Source of the DNA: Micromonospora haikouensis
GTDB taxonomy: Bacteria > Actinomycetota > Actinomycetes > Mycobacteriales > Micromonosporaceae
Assembly (NCBI RefSeq): GCF_900091595.1
Contig: NZ_FMCW01000028.1
Location: 1 to 64,000 of the forward strand
Length of the DNA: 64,000 bases
Reading direction: 5' to 3'
Below, in pieces: positions 8,099 through 18,421 of the stretch; positions within the stretch are counted from its first letter, which is position 1; each line of letters opens with the position of its first letter. The notes under the pieces are model-generated. The model did no database searches and was not told where the DNA came from. It saw only the letters and a program-made list of their open reading frames with translations. A program made the translations under genes and the position numbers.

Positions 8099-8131
8099 AG
8101 GCCCCGCCGCCGTCACCGGGCAGCGGGGCCT
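8099..8131. terminator. Hairpin between convergent genes
   Basis: AGGCCCCGC (8099-8107) pairs with GCGGGGCCT (8123-8131), a 9-bp stem with a 15-base loop that can pair further. It separates the LysR unit (+) from the DUF3140 operon (-). Confidence 0.55.
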
Positions 8132-8182
8132 TCGCCGGTCGGGCCCGTCGCACGCGGGCCCGGCGGGCCGACGGACGGGAGG

Positions 8183-8533
8183 TCAGCGTTCCACGAGGGC
8201 GTCGTGGCCCAGGTCGAGCAGGGCACGCCGCCACTCGTCGTCGGCGACGCCGTCGGCCGGGCGGGCGGCGGTCAGGGACCGGATCCGGTCGACCGCCTCC
8301 CGCATCACCTCGATGTCCTCGCGGGTCAGGTCGACCTTGCGCTTGCGCAGCACGGCCAGGATCTGCCGGCCCGGCTCGGGCAGGTCGAGGTCGGGCCCCG
8401 CCCCGAACGACTCCGTGCCGGAGCCGCGGGTCAGCAGCCAGCTGCGCAGCTGCTCGGAGGTCACGTTCACCTCGGCGTGGAAGTCCTCCCAGAGCACCTC
8501 GACCTCGGGATCGAGTCGCGCCTCGCGTACCAT
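8183..8533 (-). CDS. DUF3140 family protein
   Basis: A 116-residue soluble protein matching DUF3140: VLWEDFHAEVNVTSEQLRSW, then LTRGSGTES, LAVLRKRKVDLTREDIEVMR and WRRALLDLGHDALVER at the end. Proteins of this family are often found with DUF2945 or ClpC-like stress genes; the function is unknown. I chose ATG at 8533, 4 bases after AGGAGG, rather than GTG at 8536. The ATG overlaps the TGA of the upstream small gene (TGATG), so translation is coupled. Confidence 0.85.
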   Translation of the reverse strand: MVREARLDPEVEVLWEDFHAEVNVTSEQLRSWLLTRGSGTESFGAGPDLDLPEPGRQILAVLRKRKVDLTREDIEVMREAVDRIRSLTAARPADGVADDEWRRALLDLGHDALVER

Positions 8534-8706
8534 CACGCCTCCTCTCCGGGCGGCGGCCCGGACGGCTCCGGATCGCCCGTGTGGGAACCCAGGCCCTCCG
8601 GCGGCACCCGCACCCGCGCGGGGTTGGCCGTCGGCGGTGCCTCGATCGGCTCGCTGCGGTCCGGGTCGGTCCCGGCCTCCTCGGCGGCCTCCTCGGGCTC
8701 GGTCAT
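8533..8706 (-). CDS. Small acidic, Pro-rich hypothetical protein
   Basis: A 57-residue disordered-looking protein (MTEPEEAAEEAGTDPDRSEP ... GEEA). The ATG at 8706 follows GGAGG by 7 bases. It lies between the ClpC gene (17 bases) and the DUF3140 gene (1-base overlap), so it is the middle gene of a three-gene operon. No known domain. Confidence 0.6.
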   Translation of the reverse strand: MTEPEEAAEEAGTDPDRSEPIEAPPTANPARVRVPPEGLGSHTGDPEPSGPPPGEEA

Positions 8707-8723
8707 CTGCGGCCTCCGCCCCT

Positions 8724-11279
<2,556 letters not shown>

Positions 11280-11511
11280 CGTTGTCCTCCCGCGGGTCGG
11301 GCACGCTCGCCGGTGCGGTCGCCGCCGGCACGGTCGGCGGTGGCTACCCGGCGGTCGGCGCGACAAACGCGGCCGGGGCGGGGACGGGCCGGGTGGGAGC
11401 GGGGCGGAGGCGCGCAGCGCGGGCGGTAGGGCCGGCACCGGGGCGACGGCGCGGGCGGGTGCCCCGGCGGGCCGGGCGGGGACGACCGCACGGCGGTGGC
11501 AGGCTGGGGGC

Positions 11512-11889
11512 ATGGAGCCGACGCCGTTGCTGATCGTGGACGCCGCCAACGTGGTGGGCTCACGCCCCGACGGGTGGTGGCGGGACCGGGCCGGGGCCAC
11601 CGCTCGGCTGCGCGACGCCCTCGTCCCGCTGGCCGAGTCCGGGGTCCCGCCGCACCTGCCCGGGCCGGCGGAGGTGGTGCTGGTGGTGGAGGGCGCCGCG
11701 CGGGGCGTCCCGGCCGTGCCGGGCGTGCGGGTGGTCGCCGCCCCGGGTTCGGGCGACGACACCATCGTCGGCCTCGTCGGGGCCGCCCCGGGCCGCCGCC
11801 GCCTCGTGGTCACCGCCGACCGTGAGCTGCGCTCCCGGGTGGGCGCGCTGGGCGCCGAGGTCCAGGGCCCCCGCTGGCTCCCCACCTGA
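11512..11889 (+). CDS. NYN/PIN-like putative RNase domain protein
   Basis: A 125-residue single-domain protein. The start PLLIVDAANVVGSRPDGWWR carries the DxxN pattern of NYN/PIN nucleases, with D10 and N13. VRVVAAPGSGDDTIVGLVG supplies an acidic pair and RRRLVVTADRELRSRVGALG a third acid, the usual three-part metal site. An endoribonuclease role is therefore plausible but not shown. Similar actinobacterial proteins are sometimes labelled NTP pyrophosphohydrolase, a label the sequence does not support. It is divergent from the ClpC gene across 232 bp, which holds no other feature I can support. Confidence 0.6.
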   Translation: MEPTPLLIVDAANVVGSRPDGWWRDRAGATARLRDALVPLAESGVPPHLPGPAEVVLVVEGAARGVPAVPGVRVVAAPGSGDDTIVGLVGAAPGRRRLVVTADRELRSRVGALGAEVQGPRWLPT

Positions 11890-11991
11890 CCCCACCCCAT
11901 TCCGGCCCCGCCGCCCGCCCCGCCGAGGGGGGCGAGTCCCGTGGGTGGGATCGGGTGACGCACGGGCGAGACATTCGGGCGCGGTTTGCGC

Positions 11992-12004
11992 ACGTCAGTG
12001 ACGT
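11992..12004. promoter_or_regulatory. Perfect ACGTCA-G-TGACGT inverted repeat upstream of the FtsK-type operon
   Basis: A 6-1-6 perfect palindrome about 97 bases before the first start codon of the operon. It is a candidate operator. The binding protein is unknown. Confidence 0.4.
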
Positions 12005-12100
12005 AATCGGACAGCCGGGCAGCAACACCGACAGGGCGGATGTTCTCTGCCCACGGGGGATGGGTTGTAATGGAGATCTCCCCGCCCCCAGGAGGTCCCC

Positions 12101-12361
12101 GTGGCGAGCGTCGCCGAGCTGAAGGCAGCCATCGATGTCGCCCTCCAACAGATCGGTGACGGGCAGACCGCAGTGCAGGCCGCCGGCGAGAAGCTGGCCG
12201 AGGCGCAGCAGACACTGGCCGGGGCGCTGGAGGGCAGCGGGCACGAGACCGTCGAGGCGGCGCAGGCGTCACTGACCCAGGCCAGTCAGGAGCTGGAGGA
12301 GTGCCTCGCGGCGACCCTCGTCGCGGTGGAGCAGGCGCAACTCTACGTTTCGACCCTGTAG
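12101..12361 (+). CDS. Small helical-hairpin protein, first gene of the FtsK-type operon
   Basis: An 86-residue, Cys-poor, Ala/Glu/Gln-rich protein predicted as two long helices (residues 3-44 and 49-84) broken at ALEGSGHETV. It has the size and shape of a WXG100/ESAT-6-type substrate but lacks the WxG motif, so membership is not established. The GTG start is well supported by AGGAGGT at 12090-12096. Eight bases separate its stop from the next start. Its position ahead of an EccC-like ATPase makes a structural or secreted-substrate role worth testing. Confidence 0.75.
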   Translation: MASVAELKAAIDVALQQIGDGQTAVQAAGEKLAEAQQTLAGALEGSGHETVEAAQASLTQASQELEECLAATLVAVEQAQLYVSTL

Positions 12362-12369
12362 GGGCGGGC

Positions 12370-13413
12370 GTGTCCATCATCGAGGACGTCGGGGCCCAGG
12401 TGCGGGCCGCCGCGGAGGAGTTCCCGCTGGCCCAGCTCGCCCTCGCGTTGGAGAAGTTCGGTCAGGCCACCGAGCGGCTGCGCTGGGTGCGACAGGAGTC
12501 GGCCAACCCGATGGGGGTGCCGGAGCTGTCCGCGGCCGTCGAGCACGCCGAGGCCGCCGGGCACGCGCTGCGGGTGGCCCAGGAGCAACTGTCGACGTAC
12601 CTCTCGGCCATCGGCCTGGCCCCCGACGGCGCGCCGCCTTCCCGCCCGGCCGGCGACCGGCAGGTGCACGACGCCCCGCGCGACGCGCCGCCCGCCCCCG
12701 GCGACGGACCGCCCCCGGCCCGCGACGACAACCCGGTGCTGCGCCGCTGGTGGGCGGTGCGGGTGGCGGAGCTGACCGGCGGCCGGGAGGGCGCGCCAGA
12801 CGAGCCGGACGAGCGGATCGGTGACTCCCGGGAGCTGCTGCGCCGGGTCGCCGACGGGGTCCGTGGCGGCGACCGGGACCGGCTGCACCGCGAGCTGCGT
12901 GCCGCGCACGCCGACGTCGGCCTCGGCCTGGCCGCGCTCGCCCCGCCGCTGCTGCGCGAGCTGGCCGGGGAACTGCTCGGGCACCCGCCCCGCGCCGACG
13001 ACCTGCCCCGGCTGCGTCGGGAGCTGGACGGCCGGGTGCGCGACCTGCTGCCCGGGCTGCCCCCGCCGGTGCTGGAGACGCTGCTGACCCGGGTCTGCCG
13101 GATGCCCCCGCCGCCGCGAGGCAGCGGCGAGGAGCAGCCGCACGCCGCCGACGCGGCCGTCACCGCCGGCGTGGTCACCGCCGTGCTGCTGGCCCGCCTC
13201 GGCAAGGACCTGCCCCGCGACGAGGGGCAGGCCGACAAGGAGAGCGGGCCCGCGCAGCAGAAACGCCGCGAGGCCGAACGCGACGCCTGGGACGAGGCGA
13301 CGCGGCAGCGGGCGGACCGCGAGCGCGCCGCCCGGGAGCGGGCCGCGCAGGGCCTGCCCCCCGTGCGTCCCGCGCCGCCCACCGGGCGCGCCGGCCGGGG
13401 GTCCGATGGCTGA
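12370..13413 (+). CDS. Modular hypothetical protein of the FtsK-type operon
   Basis: A 347-residue protein. Residues 1-85 are helical (SIIEDVGAQVRAAAEEFPLA ... LRVAQEQLSTYLSAIGL) and resemble the preceding 86-residue protein in style. Residues 86-120 are a Pro-rich linker. Residues 125-260 form an Arg/Leu-rich helical domain, followed by one short hydrophobic helix (DAAVTAGVVTAVLLARLG) and a highly charged tail (KRREAERDAWDEATRQRADR). No catalytic motif is visible and I recognise no family. GTG start at 12370; its end overlaps the FtsK-type gene by 8 bases. Confidence 0.7.
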   Translation: MSIIEDVGAQVRAAAEEFPLAQLALALEKFGQATERLRWVRQESANPMGVPELSAAVEHAEAAGHALRVAQEQLSTYLSAIGLAPDGAPPSRPAGDRQVHDAPRDAPPAPGDGPPPARDDNPVLRRWWAVRVAELTGGREGAPDEPDERIGDSRELLRRVADGVRGGDRDRLHRELRAAHADVGLGLAALAPPLLRELAGELLGHPPRADDLPRLRRELDGRVRDLLPGLPPPVLETLLTRVCRMPPPPRGSGEEQPHAADAAVTAGVVTAVLLARLGKDLPRDEGQADKESGPAQQKRREAERDAWDEATRQRADRERAARERAAQGLPPVRPAPPTGRAGRGSDG

Positions 13414-16090
13414 CCGCCGCACCCAGCTGGTGACCCGGGTGCGGGGGATGCTCTCCGAGGCGCTGGGCGCCACCCGGCACCGGCTCGCCGACGCCGACGC
13501 CGAGCTGGCCGCCGCCCGGGACCGGCTGGCCCGGGTGCAGCGCGCCGCGGCGGCCGTTCCGGAGAAGGTGGGGGCGCAGCGGGACCGGCGGCTCGCCGAG
13601 ATCGACGCCCGGCACACCGCCCGGATCGCCGAGCTGGCCCGCCGGGCCGTCGACGCCGCCCGCCGCGAGGCGCCCGGCGCGGCCAGCGCCGACTGGGCGC
13701 GGTGGACCGTGACGCCGGCCGGTCGCGGCGAGACCCCCGGCGCCGCACGCGTCGGCACCGTGCGCATCCCCGGCGCGGAGCCGGTGCCGGCGCTGGTGCC
13801 GCTGCTCGACGCCGGGCACGTGCACCTGAGCGGGGCCGGGGCCGACGGCGGGGCGGCCGTGGTGCCGGCGCTGCTGCTGCGCAGCCTGGGCCGGGCCGAC
13901 CCGGGCGCGGTGCGGCTGTTCGGCTACGACCCGGAGCACCTCGGCGGCGGGCTGGCCGGTTTCGCCCCGCTGGGCACCGCCGGGCTGCTCACCTTCGTCG
14001 GCCCCGGCGGGCTGGGCCGGCTGCTGGACGACCTGGTGGAGCAGATCCGCCGGATCAACGAGACCGTGCTCGCCGGGGAGTACCGCTCGCTGCGGGAGCT
14101 GGCCGCCGCGACGGGCCGCCGTCCGGAGCCGTGGCGGGTGGCGGTGCTGCTCGGCGGCGACGAGCTGTCCCGGCACGAGCGCGGCCAGCTCGACCGGGTC
14201 GTCCGCACCGGCGCGGCGTGCGGGGTGCACCTGGTGATCCGCGGCGTCCCGGTGCCCGACGACCCGACGGTGACCCGGGTCGTGGTGGGCCCCGACGGCG
14301 CCCGGATGGGCGGCCCGCCCGGCCTGCCGGTGACCCTGGACCCGCCGCCCCCGGCCACGCTCGTCACCGAGACGTGCCGGCAGGTCGCCGCCCGGGTCAA
14401 CGCCGGCCCCCCGCCGGCCCCGTTCACCGACCTGCTGCCGCCGCCGGAGCAGATGTGGCGGGAGGATTCCTCGACGGGGCTGACCGCGCCGATCGGCGAG
14501 GGCCCGCACGGCCGCCCGGTGCTGCTCAATCTCGGCGACTATCCGCCGCACGCGCTGATCGGGGGGCCGTCCGGCACCGGCAAGACCAACCTGATCTTCG
14601 CCTGGATCGGGGCGCTGGCCTCCCGCTACTCCCCCGCCGAGCTGGAGTTCTATCTGCTCGACTTCAAGGAGGGGGTGTCCTTCGCCCGGTTCGCCCAGGG
14701 CCGGCGGGACCCGAGCTGGCTGCCGCACATGCGGCTGGTCGGGATCAACGTCAACACCGACCGGGAGTTCGGGCTGGCCCTACTGCGGTTCCTCGCCGAG
14801 GAGCTGCGCCGGCGCGCCGACGCGGCCAAGAAGCACGAGGTGACCAAGCTCGCCGAGCTGCGGGCGGTCGACCCGACCGGGCACTGGCCCCGCATCGTCG
14901 CGGTGGTCGACGAGTTCCAGGCGCTGCTGGCCGGCCGGGACGTGGTCGCCCGGGAGGCCGCCGACCTGCTCGAAGACCTGGCCCGCCGGGGCCGTTCCCA
15001 GGGCATCCACCTGGTGCTGGCCTCGCAGGACGTGCGCGGCATCGAGGCGCTGTGGGGGCGGCCGGCGCTGGTCGCCCAGTTCACCCTGCGCATCGCGCTG
15101 CCCAAGGCGCTGCGCATCCTCGCCGAACGCAACGACGCCGCCCAGTCGCTGCCCCGCCACCACGCCGTGGTCAACGCCGAGTCGGGCCTGGTCGAGGGCA
15201 ACGAGGTGGCGCGCATCCCGTCGGCCAGCGACTGGGACGCGTGGAGCGAGCTGCAGCACCGGCTGTGGCGGATGCGCCCCGCCGACGCGAAGCCGGCCCG
15301 GCTCTTCGACGGCGACGCGATCCCCCGGCTCGCCGACGCCCCCGACTTCCGGGCGCTCACCCCGCCCGAGGGCGACGGGGTGCCGCGCACCCCGGTGGCG
15401 CTGCTCGGAGAGATCATCGACGTGCAGGCCCGCTCGGCGGCGCTGCGGCTGCCCCGGGCCCCCGGGCGCAACCTCGCCGTGCTGGGCACCCGCGTCGACG
15501 AGGCGTGCGCCGTGCTGGACGCCGCCGCCCGGTCGCTGGCCCGCCAGCACCGTCCCGGCACCGCCCGGTACTCCATCGCCTGCCTCGACCCCGACGCCGA
15601 CCCGGCCGCCCGGGAGCTCTACGCCGACCTGGCCGACGACGCCGCCTGGTACGACGACGAGACCGTACCGGAGCTGATGGCCGAGACGGCGGCGGCCCTG
15701 GACCGGCCGGGCACCCCCGCCACCCCGCACTACCTGCTGCTGTACGCGGTCGACGCTGCGGCGGGGCGGCTGGCCGCGCGGGTCGGCGGGCGCACCGGAC
15801 TGGAGCACCTGCGGCGCATCCTGCACGACGGCCCGGAGCGGCGCACGCACGTGCTGGCCTGGTGGCGCGGCGTGGCCCGGATGCGGGTCGACCTCGGCGG
15901 GCCGGCCGCCCGCACCGACCAGATCGGCGCGTGGGTGGCCCTCGACGTGCAGGGCGGCGAGCTGGGCTCGTCGCTGTACCCGGGCAGCGGCGGCCCCGAC
16001 TGGTATCCCCGGCCGTGGCGGGGGCTCTTCTTCGACCGGGCGGCGCACCGCACCGGGCAGGTCATCATCCCCTACGGACCGTCGGCGTGA
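13406..16090 (+). CDS. FtsK/SpoIIIE-type ATPase with coiled-coil N-terminus, EccC-like three-module layout
   Basis: An 894-residue P-loop ATPase. Residues 1-90 are a coiled coil. Residues 140-330 look like a degenerate RecA-like module (VAVLLGGDELSRHERGQLDR). Residues 365-600 form the intact FtsK/SpoIIIE module, with Walker A GGPSGTGKT (386-394), Walker B IVAVVDEF (497-504) and a LVLASQDVRGIEALWG sensor region. Residues 690-880 look like a third module lacking a P-loop (NLAVLGTRVDEACAVLDAAA). Three tandem modules recall EccC of type VII secretion rather than DNA-pumping FtsK, but no membrane helix is present here. It overlaps neighbours on both sides (8 and 4 bases). The function is unknown. 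Confidence 0.85.
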   Translation: MADRRTQLVTRVRGMLSEALGATRHRLADADAELAAARDRLARVQRAAAAVPEKVGAQRDRRLAEIDARHTARIAELARRAVDAARREAPGAASADWARWTVTPAGRGETPGAARVGTVRIPGAEPVPALVPLLDAGHVHLSGAGADGGAAVVPALLLRSLGRADPGAVRLFGYDPEHLGGGLAGFAPLGTAGLLTFVGPGGLGRLLDDLVEQIRRINETVLAGEYRSLRELAAATGRRPEPWRVAVLLGGDELSRHERGQLDRVVRTGAACGVHLVIRGVPVPDDPTVTRVVVGPDGARMGGPPGLPVTLDPPPPATLVTETCRQVAARVNAGPPPAPFTDLLPPPEQMWREDSSTGLTAPIGEGPHGRPVLLNLGDYPPHALIGGPSGTGKTNLIFAWIGALASRYSPAELEFYLLDFKEGVSFARFAQGRRDPSWLPHMRLVGINVNTDREFGLALLRFLAEELRRRADAAKKHEVTKLAELRAVDPTGHWPRIVAVVDEFQALLAGRDVVAREAADLLEDLARRGRSQGIHLVLASQDVRGIEALWGRPALVAQFTLRIALPKALRILAERNDAAQSLPRHHAVVNAESGLVEGNEVARIPSASDWDAWSELQHRLWRMRPADAKPARLFDGDAIPRLADAPDFRALTPPEGDGVPRTPVALLGEIIDVQARSAALRLPRAPGRNLAVLGTRVDEACAVLDAAARSLARQHRPGTARYSIACLDPDADPAARELYADLADDAAWYDDETVPELMAETAAALDRPGTPATPHYLLLYAVDAAAGRLAARVGGRTGLEHLRRILHDGPERRTHVLAWWRGVARMRVDLGGPAARTDQIGAWVALDVQGGELGSSLYPGSGGPDWYPRPWRGLFFDRAAHRTGQVIIPYGPSA

Positions 16091-16752
16091 ACGAACCGGT
16101 GACCAGTGAGACGTACGCGGCGCAGGTGCGGCGGCTGGCCGAGCTGACCGACCGGGTGCGCACCCAGCGCGCCGAGGCCCACGCCTGGCACGAGCAGCAG
16201 TGCGCCGCCGCCGAGCGGGCCGTCGCCGAGGCCGCCGAGCAGTTGCGCGAGGCCGAGCGGGAGGCGGCCGACGCGCGGGAGCTGGTGGAGCGGGTGGACG
16301 CCGAGGCGGCCCACCTGTGGCAGCAGTTGCGGGCCCGGTTGGGCGCGGGTGCCCGCCGGCTCGGCGACCCGCCAGGCCCGGCCCGGGACGCCTCGGGCGA
16401 CCCGCTGCTGCTGTTGCACGGGGTGCGCGGGCTGCTGGACCGCACCCGGCAGCCCGGCGAGCTGCCCGCCTCGGCGAACCCGCTGCTGGCGCTGTGCGGG
16501 GTGGTGGGCGCGGCGCTGATGTTCGCCCTCGGCCTGGGCGCCCGGGCGCTCGGGGCGCGCAACGGCGGGGACCTGGCGGTGGGCCTCCCGGTGCTGGCGC
16601 TGGTGGTGACCCTGCTCGGCCCGCTGGTCGGGTTGGCCCTGGCCAAGCGGCTCGCGGACCGTCGGCACGCGGTGCTGTCGCCCCGGCCGGTCACGGTCGT
16701 CCTGGTGGCGGGCCTGGTGACGACCGGGGTGCTGCTGGTCCTCGCCCGCTGA
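16087..16752 (+). CDS. Coiled-coil membrane protein of the FtsK-type operon
   Basis: A 221-residue protein. Residues 10-85 are a charged coiled coil (EQQCAAAERAVAEAAEQLRE). Residues 130-220 contain three membrane helices (LLALCGVVGAALMFALGLGA, VGLPVLALVVTLLGPLVGLA and VTVVLVAGLVTTGVLLVLA). The GTG start overlaps the ATPase stop (GTGA), so translation is coupled. It is the only membrane protein of the operon and is a natural candidate to recruit the soluble ATPase to the membrane through coiled-coil contact. No named family is recognised. Confidence 0.75.
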   Translation: MNEPVTSETYAAQVRRLAELTDRVRTQRAEAHAWHEQQCAAAERAVAEAAEQLREAEREAADARELVERVDAEAAHLWQQLRARLGAGARRLGDPPGPARDASGDPLLLLHGVRGLLDRTRQPGELPASANPLLALCGVVGAALMFALGLGARALGARNGGDLAVGLPVLALVVTLLGPLVGLALAKRLADRRHAVLSPRPVTVVLVAGLVTTGVLLVLAR

Positions 16753-16784
16753 GCCGCGCCGCGCGGTGCCGAGCCCCCCGCGCG

Positions 16785-16838
16785 GTTAGGAAGGGGCCCT
16801 TCCTATACCGAAAGCGTTAACAGGGGGCCCTTCCTTAC
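16785..16838. repeat. Intergenic palindromic repeat, copy B
   Basis: Nearly identical to copy A: GGAAGGGGCCCTTCC, then a CGAAAGCGTTAAC core, then GGGGGCCCTTCCTTAC. It fills the convergent junction between the FtsK-type operon and the JmjC gene, and its last bases supply the TAA stop of the JmjC gene. Confidence 0.85.
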
Positions 16839-18106
16839 TCCGCAGGAACCGCGATCGCCTCGCGCAGCAGACGGCGGGCGAGGACGACCCGGTCGGCGTC
16901 GTCGAGACCGGGCAGGTCGCCGACCCGGGCCACCGTGCCGGTGAGCAGCGCGCGCAGCGCCGGCTCGCAGCCGGCGGGCAGGGTGAGCACCCGGTCGAAC
17001 AGTCGCAGCGCGACTTTGTCGTCCCCGGTCGGGTCGAGCCGCCAGCGCAGTCCCGGCCGGGGCGCGAGCCGGGTGTCGACGGCGACGGCGGCGAGCGCGG
17101 CGGCCTGGGCGAGGGGCCGGATCGGGGCGGGCCGGGCGGCCGGCCAGGCACGTTGGCGCAGCCGCGCGGCCACGGCGGCCGGGTCGGCGCGCAGCAGCCA
17201 GTCCCGCAGCGCCTCGACGGTCTCGGTCAGCTCCGGTTCGATCGCGTCGGGGTCGGCCACGTCGGTGCCGAACGGCAGGCCGGCGCGCAGCCGGGCGTCG
17301 GCGGCGGCGAGGGCGAGCAGCTCCTCGACGATGGCGTACCGGGTCAGCGCCCGGATGCCCACGGTCAGGTGCAGGGAGCTGGTCTCCTGGGCCTGGGCGC
17401 TGTGCAGCCAGCCGCGCGGCAGGTAGAGCGCGTCGCCCGGTTCGAGGACCACGTCGAGCGCGGCGGGGCCCTGGGCGGTCGCGGAGACCTCGTCGGCCCG
17501 GCCGCCCCACGGCTGCCGTTCGAGGGGGTCGGGCAGCACCGGCGGGTGGATGCGCCAGTGCTTGCGCCCGTCGACCTGGAGCACGAAGACGTCGTGGGTG
17601 TCGTAGTGGGTGGCGAAGCCCTGGCTGCCGGCCGGGGTCAGGTAGGCGTTGACCTGCAGCGGCTGCGCGAGGGCGGTGCCGAGGTCGCGGGCGAAGTCGA
17701 TCAGGGCGGGCCAGGTGCGGTGCAGGCCCTGCAGCACCAGGGTCGCGCCGGAGGCGTACAGCTCCAGGACCCGCTCGTCGAGGACCTGGTCGCCGATCTC
17801 GGCGCCCGCGCCGCCGCCGCCGGTCCAGCGCGCCGCCGGCACGAGCTGGCCGTCCTTGGCGATGCGCAGGAAGGGGGTACGCAGCCCGCGCCGGCTGAGC
17901 AGCTCGTCGGCGTCGGCGGGGCCGAGCAGGTCGGTGAAGCCGTCGGCGTTGGGCAGCTCGGCGGCGCGGGACAGCAGCGGCGCCCGGCCCCAGTGTGCGG
18001 CGGCGAACTTGCCCGGCTCGACGGCGATGCAGCGCGCGAGGGCGCGGGCGGCGGCAGACGGGACCGCCGGGCGGCCGTGGCCGCCCGGCGGGTCGGTGAT
18101 CGTCAT
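16835..18106 (-). CDS. JmjC/cupin 2-oxoglutarate- and iron-dependent oxygenase, putative peptide hydroxylase
   Basis: A 423-residue protein of the ribosomal-oxygenase-like cupin group (YcfD/RoxA, MINA/NO66 relatives). The core includes LQVNAYLTPAGSQGFATHYD and THDVFVLQVDGRKHWRIH; the iron triad is readable as H167-x-D169 and distal H235 (LPRGWLHSAQ). The C-terminal third is helical and Arg/Leu-rich, like the winged-helix end of these enzymes. Bacterial relatives hydroxylate a residue in a protein substrate. Here the gene begins 9 bases after the stop of a repetitive Asp/Gly peptide gene and has no visible ribosome site of its own, so that peptide is the most likely substrate. This is inferred from context. 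Confidence 0.88.
   Translation of the reverse strand: MTITDPPGGHGRPAVPSAAARALARCIAVEPGKFAAAHWGRAPLLSRAAELPNADGFTDLLGPADADELLSRRGLRTPFLRIAKDGQLVPAARWTGGGGAGAEIGDQVLDERVLELYASGATLVLQGLHRTWPALIDFARDLGTALAQPLQVNAYLTPAGSQGFATHYDTHDVFVLQVDGRKHWRIHPPVLPDPLERQPWGGRADEVSATAQGPAALDVVLEPGDALYLPRGWLHSAQAQETSSLHLTVGIRALTRYAIVEELLALAAADARLRAGLPFGTDVADPDAIEPELTETVEALRDWLLRADPAAVAARLRQRAWPAARPAPIRPLAQAAALAAVAVDTRLAPRPGLRWRLDPTGDDKVALRLFDRVLTLPAGCEPALRALLTGTVARVGDLPGLDDADRVVLARRLLREAIAVPAE
18064..18091 (-). promoter_or_regulatory. GC-rich hairpin inside the start of the JmjC gene
   Basis: CCGCCGGGCGG (18064-18074) and its perfect complement (18081-18091) flank a 6-base spacer. In the mRNA the stem starts about 13 bases after the ATG of the oxygenase. 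It could lower translation or transcription of the enzyme relative to the peptide gene just upstream. It may also be only a by-product of a Gly/Pro/Arg codon run. Confidence 0.35.
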
Positions 18107-18115
18107 CGCGAGGCG

Positions 18116-18421
18116 TCAGCCGGCGCTGCCGTCGGCGCCGCCGTCCCGGTGGCCCGGGGTGGCCCCGCCGTCGGCCGGGCCCTCCGCGCCACCGTCGGCG
18201 CCGCCGTCCTGCTGACCGGGGGTCGCGCCGCCGTCGGCCGGGCCCTCGGCACCGCCGTCGGCGCCGCCGTCCTGGTGGCCCGGGGTGGCCCCGCCGTCAG
18301 CCGGACCCTCCGCGCCACCGTCGGCACCGCCGTCCTGCTGACCGGGGGTGGCACCACCGTCGGCCGGGCCCTCCAGGCCGCCGCCGCTGGTCGTCTGGAT
18401 GTCGTCGTCGTTGAGTGCCAT
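18116..18421 (-). CDS. Short repetitive Asp/Gly-rich peptide, candidate RiPP precursor
   Basis: A 101-residue peptide: a 16-residue leader (MALNDDDIQTTSGGGL), four 21-residue units, and one terminal Gly. Each unit begins EGPADGGATPG and ends DGGADGGA (last unit DGGADGSA). The only variable residues are Q/H-Q/R in the middle and G/S near the end. It has no Cys and no membrane segment. The ATG at 18421 is well placed after GAGGAG. A short leader plus identical core units next to a JmjC oxygenase suggests a ribosomally made substrate hydroxylated at repeated positions, perhaps Asp. It could instead be a structural or metal-binding peptide. The pairing is clear; the chemistry is inferred. Confidence 0.75.
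   Translation of the reverse strand: MALNDDDIQTTSGGGLEGPADGGATPGQQDGGADGGAEGPADGGATPGHQDGGADGGAEGPADGGATPGQQDGGADGGAEGPADGGATPGHRDGGADGSAG
18122..18373. repeat. Four tandem 63-bp repeats inside the peptide gene
   Basis: These are in-frame 63-bp units encoding the 21-residue repeats. Units 1 and 3 share the QQ variant and units 2 and 4 share the H variant, so the array probably arose by duplication of a 126-bp pair. Unit number is expected to vary between strains. Confidence 0.9.

Noticed and set aside
12101..12361. Calling the 86-residue protein a WXG100/ESAT-6 member
   Set aside because: The size and helix-turn-helix shape fit, but no WxG or similar motif occurs at the turn; kept as a hypothesis only.
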